A stretch of 64,000 bases of DNA, taken from positions 181,720,516-181,784,515 of the forward strand of contig OX465597.1 in the NCBI GenBank assembly GCA_950022295.1, read 5' to 3'. Each line of letters opens with the position of its first letter. The first letter of the stretch is position 1. Positions 10,818-22,876 of the stretch are shown piece after piece. A model generated the notes under the pieces. The model made no database searches. It was not told the origin of the DNA and worked only from the letters and a program-made list of their open reading frames with translations. Source of the DNA: Bromus sterilis (lineage: Eukaryota; Streptophyta; Magnoliopsida; Poales; Poaceae). Made by a program: the position numbers and the translations under genes.

Positions 10818-12769
10818 TGTAAGGCCCGATATGCGGTACTGTTCCCGATCTAGATGTTTCCATCCAGATCCGGGGACGAAGCACATATCGGTCCCACCGC
10901 GACATATGACAATGCCATATGCCCCGGATTTCCAACATGATATCACAACATTACAGATACAAGGATAGAACATCTCATACAATCGGCATACAACTGCCTT
11001 AATACAATACAACAGCGGAAGATATATGTCTGAGTACAGACTACAATCAAAAGCCTACTGGCAAAGAGAAAAACATCGATCCCATTACCACACGGGTCCA
11101 GACCCTCCGCCGGGATCCGCCTAACTAGTCGTCGTCGAGTCTCCACGTGAAACGTCGATCACCATACCTGTTGTTGATCAAGAACCCTGAAAAGAGTTTG
11201 GGGGTAGTATCATGATTACAGAAGTACTCAGCATCCAACTGTAGTGGTCAACTGACCTAGCAAGGACTTCATCACTCGTCATTCTAGGACAACTAGTAGT
11301 TTGCGGTAAGGAAGGGGTAAGTGGTGAGGTTGCTGCCGCACTAGCATTTATGAAGTGTCTAACGATCTAGAGAGTAAGATAAGAAGCCAAGCATTCGATG
11401 ATGAATCGCCTCCAATAAGTCTGCTATCCACCTACATACGCAAACATAAGACCTATCCTATCCTTGTCCTCCTCTTCGCATCCCGACGAAGAAGAAGCAG
11501 TCAAGGCACACACACACGTTGATAAAGTAATATTAAAATTATCTCAGTTGTTGTTGTCTATGAACAAGGAGTAGGTCTCAAGTCATCCATAACCGTGGAC
11601 ACGGCTTCTTGAAAAGATTTAACCCTGCAGGGGTGTACCAACTTCCCATTACAAGGCTCCGTACGCACGCCCATCTCTCTCAGTTTCTACCCATCACAGC
11701 CAACCATTTTATGATTTAGTTCCAAGATATCCGAAACGACAGGTCCCTCTAGCTAACAACGAACAAATTCGGGTGGCCCCCGGTGAGTCAACATCCAACT
11801 CAAAAGCCGGCCGCGCTCTCGAATCGGTCTCTACCGTCTGTCTCGGGTTTGGATAGCCGGTTAATCACATTTGGGAAACCGGGTCCTCAGCCGAACAAGG
11901 TGGGCCAGCAAGGGAACTATATTCTCACTGGTCCGGGTTGGTTGGAAAACTACTGGCGTACGACCAGCACACACACGGTTTCAAAAGGTAAAATCAGCTT
12001 GGGCCACCACTAGAAATGTTTGAAGCTAGATAGGTAAGAAAAGGGGACCCCATAAAATCCCACACACGGTTAGGCACGCTCATTCTTAAAACCAATACCC
12101 GGAACTCAGATCCTAGGTGACTCGAATGGAACAAAGCGTCGGGGCGGGATAGCCTAGACCTTCCATCCTTCATCGAATATAGTCAACATTATAATAATCA
12201 TATCATCAACAACAATATAATAATGTGATAGCCCCGGTGGATGCAATATTGTGGCTAGGGAAACCCTAGAAAGGGGTGGGAGTGTGGTGGTATTTATATA
12301 GCCCCGGTGGCTGGAAGTTTGCAAAAACATCCCCAGTTTTTCTCTCGCGCGCGCGGTGCTCACGTTTCTGACCGCCGGGGGTCCGCAGGACCTCCGATTC
12401 GGGTAAAACTTCGAACTGCGCGATCAGCTCGTCGAGCCGGCGGCGTTCACCTAGCGCTGGAACCATTCCGAGAACACTTTCCGGCGCGCTATAAAAATAT
12501 CCCATTTAATTATTAAACTGGGTTTTTTGTTCCGTTGGCTGCAGCTGGTCTCGTGCGGTTTCACGACGGTGATCGGGTGAAACCCGGTGTCGTGAAGTTC
12601 GAGTGTCAGGGTGGCAAGGGTCGGTCTCCGTCCGATACGAGATAAGAGGGGGGGGAAATAATAGTCGATCGATAAATCAGGGGTGCAAACACCGCAAACA
12701 AATCAGACAATCAAACAATTCACGCCGAAATCAATTTTTTTTAATTTTTGTGAAAACTGGGCTGTTACA
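10818..12769 (-). repeat. Family A LTR, chimeric, with internal deletion
   Basis: A full LTR by its ends (TGTAAC... on the minus strand at 12769; ...GGCCTTACA at 10818) but only 1,952 bp. Compared with the 58737-62371 copy it lacks about 1.7 kb, from roughly offset 530 to 2220; the junction is near 12230. It joins directly to a plus-strand LTR fragment at 12770. Confidence 0.75.
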
Positions 12770-14502
12770 TGTGTTTCCGCGGGTACCTCCCGGAGACGAT
12801 GCGAGCTTGCGATCAACTACAACTTCGGAACCCGACTTATCAACAGGCAAGGACTATACATTACTTATGATCCATTCTATTTCAACCAGCGGTTTGCATG
12901 CTAGTCTAGGATAGGTTTGATGTTTGATCCTACCACATGTTTACAGCCTCTTTCAAACCGATACAGCCATGTCCCTTCCCAGCAAACCTTGTACTGCTAT
13001 GTTACTATTGCTCATTGCTCAGCCCCTGCTCAGTATGCATGCTTAGGATGTTACGATGTTACCCTGTTACTCCTTGGTTTGGGATATCACATTATTATAT
13101 TGTTGTTGATGATATGATTATTATAATGTTGACTATATTCGATGAAGGATGGAAGGTCTAGGCTATCCCGCCCCGACGCTTTGTTCCATTCGATTCACCT
13201 AGGATCCGAGTTCCGGGTATTTGTTTTAAGACTGAGCGTGCCTAACCGCGTGTGGGATTTTATGGGGTCCCCTTTTCTTACCTATCTAGCTTCAAACATT
13301 TCTAGTGGTGGCCCGAGTTGATTTACCATTTGAAACCCCGTGTGTGTGCTTGGTGGATCCCCTCGCAATTTTAAACAACCCGGACCAGTGGAGACATGGT
13401 TTCCCTGTTGGTCCACCTTTGACCGGCGAGGGCCCGAGGCCTCACGTGAGGCGTCTCGGTAACCCAAACCCTGTTGAGACGGAAGAGTACCATCCGAGAG
13501 CGTGGCCAGCTTTTGGATTGGGTGTCGACTCCCCGGGGGCCACCCGGATTTGTTCGTTGTTAGTTAGAGGGACCTGTCATTTCAGATCTCTTGGAACTAA
13601 ATCATAAAATGGTTTCCTGTGGTGGGTAGCAACTGAGAGAGATGGACGTGCGTGCGTGCGGAGCCTCGTAATGGGAAGTTGGTACACCCCTGCAGGGTTA
13701 AATCTTTTCGAGAAGCCGTGTCCACGGTTATGGACGACTTGAGACCCACTCCTTGTTCATAGACAACAACAACTGAGATAATCTTAATATAACTTGATCA
13801 ACGTGTGTGTGCCTTGACTGCTTCTTCTTCGTCGGGATGCGAAGAGGAGGACAAGGATAGGATAGGTGTTATGTTTGCGATAGTAGTTGATAGCAAGACT
13901 TTTTGGAGGCGATTCCTCATCGAATCCTTGGCTTCTTATCTTACTCTCTAGATCGTTAGGCACTTCATAAATGCTAGTGCGGAAGCAACCTCACCACTTA
14001 CCCCTTCCTTACCGTAAACTACTAGTTGTCCTAGAATGACGAGTGATGAAGTCCTTGTTGGGTCAGATGACCACTACAGTTGGATGCTGAGTACCTCTGT
14101 ACTCATGATACTACCCCCAAACTCTTTTCAGGGTTCTTGCTCGATGACAGGTACGGTGATCGACGTTCGACGTGGAGACTCGACGACGACTAGTTAGGCG
14201 GATCCCGACGGAGGGCCTGGACCCGTGTGGTTATGGGAATCGATGTTTTTCTCTTTGCCAGTAGGCATTTGATTGTAGTCTGTACTCAGACATGTATCTT
14301 CCGCTGTTATATTGTATTTAAGGCAGTTGTATGCCGATTGTATGAGATGTTGTATCCTTGTATCTGTAATGTTGTGATATCATGTTGGAAATCCGGGGCA
14401 TATGGCTTTGTCATATTTCGCGGTGGGACCGATATGTGCTTCGTCCCCGGATCTGGGTGGAAACACCTAGATCAGGAACAGTACCGCATATCGGGCTTTA
14501 CA
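12770..14502 (+). repeat. Family A LTR, 3' half, plus strand
   Basis: Corresponds to offset ~1906 to the end of the LTR and ends ...CGGGCTTTACA before a PBS. It begins at tgtgt, the target-site copy, not at an LTR start. The missing 5' half is explained by the inversion described for the cluster. Confidence 0.75.
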
Positions 14503-15101
14503 ACTTGGTATCAGAGCCTTACCGACCGTAGGATCCCTTCTCTGGCCGGAGTCGAGTCTAGACAAAAACTAATTTGTAGCTACTAAGTGAGTTATCGGAG
14601 AGTAGGAATCTTTTTACTCTTTACCCTTGCTCTTGTCAGGACAAGTGTCGTAAGTGTTTTTAACTTCTTTCTCATCCATTTCAAACTCTAGGATCTCGAG
14701 AGTGTGGAGTTTCGAAACCGTTACGATGCCTTTCTTGCAGCGTATTGTCTCGATTCCGAGCTCAGGTGGGAATTCCTGTAGTACCTGCAGCTTCTCCGGT
14801 TTCGGATATCATCTGGGTCGTCCTTTTCCCTCCCTTCTTTTGCCCGGTGTTTTCACGACTTGCGTCGAAAATCACTATCCCTTGATCTGGTTTTCGGATC
14901 GTTCTTCCTCTTGACACTGACGGTTTCGTTTTTCCGACGATGTCGTCTCTCGGCGGAAAATTATCTCGACAGAAGTTCGACGTCGACATGGAGCAGAGTC
15001 CCTTGTTGGTGGTGTTGAAGATCATCGAATCTTTTCTCTCCCCCCTCTCCCCCGGATCGTCCTGGATCTCGGGACGAGATCCCTTGTTTGTGGTGTTGTA
15101 T
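14503..15101 (+). other. Internal domain of a family A element (599 bp, non-coding)
   Basis: Starts with the initiator Met-tRNA PBS (TGGTATCAGAGCC, 14506-14518) and ends with the GATCTCGGGACGAGATCC motif seen before the 3' LTR of the coding family B. Between them is no open frame of note. Leader words such as cggagagtagga match the family B leader, so gag-pol has been lost from a B-like ancestor. Two other copies have 606 and 601 bp. Confidence 0.75.
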
Positions 15102-18100
15102 TGTACCAGCCCAGTTTTCACAAAAAATAAAAAAATTGTTTTCGGCGTGAATTGTTTGATTGTCTGATTTCTTTGCGATGTTTGCATCCCCGATTTATCG
15201 ATCGACGATTATTTTTCCCCCCTCTTATCTCGTATCGGACGGAGACCGACCCTTTCCACCCTGACACTCGACCTTCGCGACACCGGGTTTCACCCGATCA
15301 CCGTCGCGAAACCGCACGACCAACCGCAGCCAACGGAATGAAAAACCCTGTTTAATAATTAAACGGGATATTTTTATAGCGCACCGGAAAGTGTTCTCGG
15401 AACGGTTCCAGCGCTAGGTGAACGCCGCCGGCTCGACGCGCTGATCGCGCAGTTCGAAGTTTTACCCGAATCGGAGGTCCTGCGGACCCCCGGCGGTCAG
15501 AAACGTGAGCACCGCGCGCGAGAGAGAAAAACCGGGGATGTTTTTGCAAACTGCCAGCCACCGGGGCTATAAAAAGACCACCACACTCCCACCCCTTTCT
15601 AGGGTTTCCCTAGCCACAATATTGCAGCCACCCCCCTCACAATTGCCCCAATTTTCGTCTTTTAATAGCCCATCAGATCTGGACCGTCAGATCGCCCGAT
15701 CTGACTGCCGGGATAGCGCCACGTCGCCCTGTGGTTTTTCCCAACCCGTGCTCCTCTCTCCTCTCTCCGAGCCGCCTCCATGCCGTGGGAATCCGGCGGT
15801 CGCCGCCGCCGCCGTCCCATGAGCTCCTCCCCTCGCGCCCCTTCTCCTCTTTCCTCTCTTCCCTCCTCAACTCTTCTCCCTCCTGCGCAGGATCCTAGCC
15901 GAGCCGCCATTAGAAGCCAACCCGAGCTCGAGCCGGTACTCGCCGCGCCGCCTCAGGACCCCGCCGGCGAGCAGCTCCGGCCGGATCCGGTGGACCCGCC
16001 TCCCCCGCGTCCGTTCCACTCACCGTCGCCCCCCCCCCCCCCCCCGTGCCACCTCGCTCGCCGGACTGCCGCTGGTGCGGCGCCGCCGTGGTCGGCAAGG
16101 ACGGGATCGGACACGATCCCGATCCAGCGCCCCCTCCAGCCGCTGCCGTGGCCAGGAGGGCCGGCCTGCGCGCCCTTGGTGGCCCAGCTCCCCAGCCGGC
16201 CTCTCCAGCGCTCTCGAGGCCAGATGGGCCGTGGCCCATGGGTGAGTTGCCCCTCTTATTTTTTCCCCTTTTTTGTTCTGTTGGGCCCAGTAGCCTAGTT
16301 TCGGCCCGAGTAGTTTTTTTTCTAGGAGTTTATTTATTATTTGGCAGATTGTGTTATTTTTATTGAAGTATCCGTATGTTTTCACCGGTAGCTCCGATGG
16401 AGGCGCTTTCTACATGAAAGTTGCTCCGTTTTGCGCGTAGATTATTAAAATGTTGCTTGTTGCCATGTTTGACCTTGTTTACATGTTGTTTACCTTCTAA
16501 TTACAACTGCTTGCCACTGTAAACTTTAACTGCAATAACTTTTTAACCGTTGCTCTATTTAAAATGTTTCTTATATGTAACTTGACTAGAATTGCATGTA
16601 ATTTGTGTTTTTTCTGTTCTTGCTTACTAATAAAAATAATAAAATATGTTTGGGGGCAAAACAGTACCAAATTCTATTTTATCGTGGGGTCTGCAATAGT
16701 TTGCCATGACTAGGATTTCACCCCACTTAAATTGACTAGCTTAGGTGGTTTATTTATGCTACACCTCTTGCCATGATTGTGTGACATGCCATGCTTGCTT
16801 GAGTTGCCATGTTAATAACCGTTGGTTGATCACCTGTAGCTAAACAACTTGAACCACCGTAAACGTGCGGTATTCGTCGTGTGTGACCGATACCCCACTT
16901 AACCTGTTAGTAAACGCTCTCGACGATAGGTGCGATGTCTCGTTTTGCCTTCTTGTTGATGCTTGCTCGTGTTTGCTTCGTAGTAATAGATGCTTGCTCG
17001 TTGATTGATTTCCAGTGTTTACTTCTTATGTGCTCCCGCGGGTACCTCTCGGAGACGATGCGAGCTTGTGATCAACTACACCTTCGGAACCCGACTTATC
17101 AACAGGCAAGGACTATACATTACTTATGATCCATTCTATTTCAACCAGCGGTTTGCATGCTAGTCTAGGATAGGTTCAATGTTTGATCCTACCACATGTT
17201 TACAGCCTCTTTCAAACCGATACAGCCATGTCCCTTCCCAGCAAACCTTGTACTGCTATGTTACAATTGCTCGTTGCTCAGCCCCTGCTTAGTATGCATG
17301 CTTAGGATGCTACGATGTTACCCTGTTACTCCTTGGTTTGGGAGATCACATTATTATATTGTTGTTGATGATATGATTATTATAATGTTGACTATATTCG
17401 ACGAAGGATGGAAGGTCTAGGCTATCCCGCCCCGACGCTTTGTTCCATTCGATTCACCTAGGATCCGAGTTCCGGGTATTATTTTTAAGACTGAGCGTGC
17501 CTAACCGCGTGTGGGATTTTATGGGGTCCCCTTTTCTTACCTATCTAGCTTCGAACATTTCTAGTGGTGGCCCGAGCTGATTTATCAATTGAAACCCCGT
17601 GTGTGTGCTTGGTGGATCCCCTCGCAATTTTAAACAACCCGGACCAGCGGTGACATGGTTTCCCTGTTGGTCCACCTTTGACCGGCGAGGGCCCGAGGCC
17701 TCACGTGAGGCGTCTCGGTAACCCAAACCCTGTTGAGACAGAAGAGTCTGATCCGAGAGCGTGGCCAGCTTTTGGATTGGGTGTCGACTCCCCGGGGGCC
17801 ACCCGGATTTGTTCGTTGTTAGTTAGAGGGACCTGTCGTTTCTGATCTCTTGGAACTAAATCATAAAATGGTTGCCTGTGATGGTTAGCAACTGAGAGAG
17901 ATGGACGTGCGTGCGGAGCCTCGTAATGGGTAGTTGGTACACCCCTGCAGGGTTAAATCTTTTCGAGAAGCCGTGTCCACGGTTATGGACGACTTGAGAC
18001 CTACTCCTTGTTCATAGACAACAACAACTGAGATAATCTTAATATAACTTGATCAACGTGTGTGTGGCTTGACCGCTTCTTCTTCGTCGGGATGCGAAGA

Positions 18101-18758
18101 GGAGGACAAGGATAGGATAGGTGTTATGTTTGCGATAGTAGTTGATAGCAAGACTTTTTGAAGGCGATTCCTCATCGAATGCTTGGCTTCTTATCTTACT
18201 CTCTAGATCGTTAGCCACTTCATAAATGCTAGTGCGGCAGCAACCTCACCACTTACCCCTTCCTTACCGTAAACTACTAGTTGTCCTAGAATGACGAGTG
18301 ATGAAGTCCTTGCTGGGTCAGATGACCACTACCGTTGGATGTTGAGTACCTCTGTACTCATGATACTACCCTCAAACTATTTTCAGGGTTCTTGATCGAC
18401 GACAGGTACGGTGATCGACGTTTCACCTGGAGACTCGACGACGACTAGTTAGGCGGATCTCGGCAGAGGGCCTGGACCCGTGTGGTTATGGGAATCGATG
18501 TTTTTCTCTTTGCCAGTAGGCATTTGATTGTAGTCTGTACTCAGACTTGTATCTTCCGCTGTTATATTGTATTTAAGGCAGTTGTATGCTGATTGTATGA
18601 GATGTTGTATCCTTGTATCTGTAATGTTGTGATATCATGTTGGAAATCCGGGGGCATATGGCTTTGTCATATGTCGCGGTGGGACCGATATGTGCTTCGT
18701 CCCCGGATCTGGGTGGAAACACCTAGATCTAGAACAGTACCGCATATCGGGCCTTACA
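15102..18758 (+). repeat. Family A 3' LTR (3,657 bp)
   Basis: Begins TGTACCAGCCCAG and ends ...CGGGCCTTACA. A TATA-like ctataaaaag near 15568 is followed by a GC-rich Pro/Arg-rich open frame (15780-16298) with a strong splice donor GTGAGT at 16242. A poly-C tract lies at ~16031-16045. Acceptor, 26-base exon-like stretch, donor and last-exon block occur in the same order as in the 58737 copy. Flanked right by acaca (18759-18763). Confidence 0.8.
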
Positions 18759-21322
18759 ACACACAAGATGATAAACACTGGAAAGCAATCAACGAGCAAG
18801 CATCTATTACTACGAGGAAAACACGAGCAAGCATCAACAAGAAGGAAACACGAGACATCGCACCTACCGTCGAGAGAGGTTACTAACAGGTTAAGTGGAG
18901 TACTCGTCACACACGATGATACCACACATTTAGAAAGGTTCAACTTGTTTAGCTATAGGTGATCAAAAAAGGTTGTTAACATGGCAAATCAAGCAAGCAT
19001 GGCATAGCACTCAAACATGGCAAGAGGTGAAGCAGAATAAAACTCTCTATTCTAGTCAATTTAAGTGAGGCACAACCTAAACATGGCATAACACTAAGTG
19101 CCACACGACGATTAAAACATTTGGTACTTTTCTGTCCTAAACCATATTTTAGGTTGGTTAACAACAGCAAACAATAGCATAAACAGAAAGTGCACGAAAA
19201 ACTAATCAAGTTACATATAAGGCACACTCCAAACGGAGTTACGGTTAAAAAGATATAAGCAAAACAAGTTACGGGCACAATTTTCCAACATCAGGAAGCA
19301 CACTTTAGAGCAATGCATAAACAGGATAATCAATGTAAACATGCTCACAAATGATATGGAACTACAGTAGACATGACAGGGAAGGCATGGCAAAAAGAAT
19401 CATGCAAATAGGCATCATAGATCAAAAGATATTAAGCATGCAACAGAGGTGGCTGTCAAAAACAGTGGGATAGCAAATTTGGAGCTCAATAACTATACTA
19501 CCAGCAAACATATCATGACAATGCAATACATATAATGGAAGTAGACATGATTCTTAACAATATGCAATTGGAATCACTCAATTCCGATAAACGGTTGCGA
19601 CGCAACCGTCACCCGAAGTTGCAATAAATTAACAGTTTTCAGCACAGCAGCACATTAACATCGGGATCGCAACTTTGGAGCAAGATTTAATATAGCTAAA
19701 GCACCCAAACATGACAAGTTAAAGCATGGAAATGAAGTACACATGATGCTTAACACATAGGAAAAATAATCAATGCAATAGGCCTCATGGATTTGTCACA
19801 ATCATCACCCAAAGTTGCAACAAAATAACATCAGCAGCACTTGACAGAATTTAGCAACAGTTAACAGTCTGGTGCCTACTTCAACACAGAATTACACCAT
19901 CAATATGACCTCAAAATAAATAACTTCCTAAAGATGAACTCTAGAGCACACAAAGCACAACCAAACAAAAAAAAGTATCAGTTCATTCGGAGCTACGAGT
20001 CAACGGGAAATTACGTTGAAAAACAGTAAACCGATAACAGTTTCTGGGGACTTAGCAGAAATTAGACTAAGGAAAAAAAAAAGAGGAGAAAAAAGGGGAA
20101 GACCCACCATGGTCCTTGGCCCATCAGGCCGGCTGGAATCGAGGCTGGGCTGGCCTCTGTTGGAAGGTGGGCCGCGAGGAGGTGGGCCGGCCCACGCGGC
20201 CGTTGCATGGTGGCGCCAGCTCGATCCCGTCCTGGATCGAGGAAACGGCGGGCGGCGGCCACCGCCGGCGACGAGGGGCGGCCTCCGGCGAGGCGTGGAG
20301 GCGCAGGGAGGCCGGAGGAAGGGGTAGCGGCGTCGCGGGGTCCCGGATCCGGCCGGACTACGGTCGACGGCGAGGTCGGGGGCCATGGCGAGATCGGCCC
20401 CGAGCATCCATGGCGCGGCGGCGCTCGGACGACGGCGGCGCGAGAACTGCGAGAGAGGAGAGGGAAGCTGAGGTGAGGAGGGAAGAAGGAAGGGCGGCGC
20501 ACGCGTGGAGGCGCTCACCGGAGCTGCGGCCACGGCGGCTTGTCGGAGGCGGGGAGGCGGCCGGCCGGCGGCTTCCCACCGCGAGGAGCTTGGGCGCTAG
20601 ATGGGTCCGGGCGGGCCTAGCGGCGGCCCTGTGGGGCCCGGGCACCCTGGCTTCTGCGGGAGGAGGCTGGAGGGCCACGTGGCTGCCCTGGAGCCCTCGG
20701 ATCACAGATCCGACGGCTCAGGAGGTGGCTGGGATTAGGATTTTCAAATCTGGGGAGTTGGGGCGAAAATTGGGGAAAATTTAAGGGGGGTGGCTGCAAA
20801 TTTTACATGGGAGAAACCCTAGAGGGCCTAGGGGAGTGTGGTTGTCTATATATAATGCAGGGTTGGCTGGCAGTTTGCAAAAACATCCCTGGTATTTCTC
20901 GCGCGCGCGCGGTGCTCACGTTTCTGACCGCTGGGGGTCCGTAGGACCTCCGATTCGGGTAAAACTTTGAACTGCACGATCAGCGCGTCGAGCCGGCGGC
21001 GTTCACCTCGCGTTGGAACCGTTCCGAGAACACTTTCCGGCGCGCTATAAAAATAACCCATTTACTTATTAAACGGGGTTTTCGTTCCGTTGGCTGCGGC
21101 TGGTCTCGTGCGGTCTCGCGACGGTGATCGGGTGAAACCCGGTGTCGCAAAGGTCGAGTGTCAGGGTGGCAAGGGTCGGTCTCCGTCCGATACAAGATAA
21201 AAGGGGGGAAAATAATCGCCGATCGATAAATCGGGGATGCAAAAACCGCAAACAAATCAGACAATCAAACAATTCTCACCCAAAACAAAAAATTTTATTT
21301 TTGTGAAATCTGGGCTGTTACA
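18759..21322 (-). repeat. Family A LTR, 5' half, minus strand, divergent subfamily
   Basis: Runs from LTR offset ~1908 back to the LTR start (TGTAACAGCCC, minus strand, at 21322). It is ~630 bp longer than the matching part of other copies. The extra length is in the GC-rich exon-like part (~20100-20750) and the AT-rich intron-like part (~19250-20050), which are poorly alignable to the other copies. The TATA-like tatatataa is near 20850. Confidence 0.7.
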
Positions 21323-21928
21323 ATACAACACCACCAACAAGGGATCTCGTCCCGAGATCCTGGACGATCCGGGGGAGAGGGGGGGAAAGAAAAGAGAGAC
21401 GACGATCTTCAACACCACCAACAAGGGACTCTGCTCCATGTCGACGTCGAACTTCTATCGAGATAAATTTCTGCAGAGAGACAACTTCGTCGGAAAAATG
21501 AAACCGTCAGTGTCAAAAGGAAGAGCGACACTTCAAAGCGACGATCAAGGGAAGTACTCTCACTCAAATCATGAGGATACTGGGCAAGAGGAATGAAGTC
21601 AACGGATGACCAAGATGTTTACCCAGAGTCGGAAGAACTAAAGGTACTACAATATTTCCCAAACCTGAGATCGGAATCGAGACAATACGCTGCAAGCAAG
21701 GCATTGTAATGGTTCCGAAACTCCACACTCTCGAGATCCTAGAGTTTTGAAGTGGATAAGTCAAGATTAAAACACTTACGACACTTGTCCTGACCAGAGC
21801 ATGGGTAAGGAGGAAAAAGAATCCTACTCTCCGATAACTAACTTAATAACCACAAAATAGTTTTTTTGTCTACACTTGACTTCGGCCAGAAAAGGGATCC
21901 TACGGTCGTTAAGGCTCTGATACCAAGT
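21323..21928 (-). other. Internal domain of the outer family A element (606 bp, non-coding)
   Basis: Minus strand. The PBS TGGTATCAGAGCC is at 21913-21925, next to the LTR end; the GGACGAGATCCC motif is at the other end. No gag or pol. Confidence 0.75.
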
Positions 21929-22736
21929 TGTAAGGCCCGATATGTGGTACTATTCCAGATCTAGATGTTTCCATCAAGATCTGGGGACGAAGCACATATC
22001 GGTCCCACCGCGACATATGACAATGCCATATGCCCTGGATTTCCAACATGATATCACAACATTACAGATACAAGGATACAACATCTCATACAATCGGCAT
22101 ACAACTTCCTTAATACAATACAACAGCGGAAGATATATGTCTGTGTACAGACTACAATCAAAATCCTACTGGCAAAGAGAAAAACATCGATCCCATAACC
22201 ACACGGGTCCAGGCCCTCCGCCGGGATCCGCCTAACTAGTCGTCGTCGAGTCTCCACGTGAAACGTCGATCACCATACCTGTTGTCGACCAAGAACCCTG
22301 AAAATATTTTGGGGGTAGTATCATGAGTATAGAAGTACTCAGCATCTAACTGTAGTGGTCAACTGACCCAGCAAGGACTTCATCACTCGTCATTCTAGGA
22401 CAACTAGTAGTTTACGATAAGGAAGGGGTAAGTGGTGAGGTTGCTGCCGCACTAGCATTTATGAAGTGGCTAACGATCTAGAGAGTAAGATAAGAAGCCA
22501 AGCATTCGATGAGTAATCGCCTCCAACAAGTCTTCTATCCACCTACATACGCAAACATAACACCTATCCTTGTCCTCCTCTTCGCATCCCGACGAAGAAG
22601 AAGCAGTCAAGGCACACACACACGTTGATCAAGTTATATTAAAATTATCTCAGTTGTTGTTGTCTATGAACATGGAGTAGGTCTCAAGTCGTCCATAACA
22701 GTGAACACGGCTTATCGAAAAGATTTAACCCTGCAG
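21929..22736 (-). repeat. Family A 5' LTR, truncated
   Basis: Only the last ~808 bp of the LTR remain (offset ~2830 to the end). Homology stops at ccctgcag (22736), directly before a TG microsatellite, with no target duplication. The remainder of the LTR has been deleted. Confidence 0.75.
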
Positions 22737-22876
22737 TCCTTTGTGTGTGTGTGTGTGTGTGTGTGTGTCCTATGTGTGTGTGTGTCCTCTGTGTCTGTGT
22801 GTGTCCTCTGTGTGTGTGTGTGTCATGTGTGTGTGTGTGTTGTGTGTGTGATGTGTGTGTGTGTGTGTCCTGTAGC
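22737..22876. repeat. (TG)n microsatellite
   Basis: About 130 bp of TG repeats broken by cc, ctct and atg interruptions. It sits exactly at the broken edge of the family A LTR. The open frame through it (Val/Cys repeats) is meaningless. Confidence 0.9.

Larger units (their letters stand above)
10818..22736 (-). mobile_element. Family A cluster: minus-strand element with a second copy nested and inverted
   Basis: The outer element is minus strand: its left (3') LTR starts at 10818 (TGTAAGGCC, flank gtcgc) and its internal domain is 21323-21928. Its right (5') LTR is truncated at 22736. A plus-strand copy of the same family is inserted in the left LTR; its 3' LTR ends at 18758. The 5-bp target duplication of this inner copy appears as tgtgt at 12770-12774 and acaca at 18759-18763, inverted rather than direct. 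This fits an inversion by recombination between the outer LTR and the inner 5' LTR, which are inverted repeats of each other. No coding capacity for gag or pol anywhere in the cluster. Confidence 0.7.

Noticed and set aside
10818..10968. TNP2 reading frame continuing to 10968 as a natural C-terminus
   Set aside because: The last ~50 residues are translated from the family A LTR, which starts at 10818. The same antisense peptide (RYCSRSRCFHPDPGTKH) recurs in every copy of that LTR.
10818..12769. Solo LTR of family A
   Set aside because: Left flank gtcgc is not repeated on the right (tgtgt follows), and the right flank is the middle of another family A LTR. An inversion junction explains it better.
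15780..16298. Host gene encoding a Pro/Arg-rich protein in GC-rich LTR sequence (also at 20062-20705, 26218-26649, 55336-55758, 59279-59950)
   Set aside because: All lie at the same place in family A LTRs, on whichever strand the LTR has, with low complexity and shifting frames. Treated only as possible exon 1 of an LTR gene.
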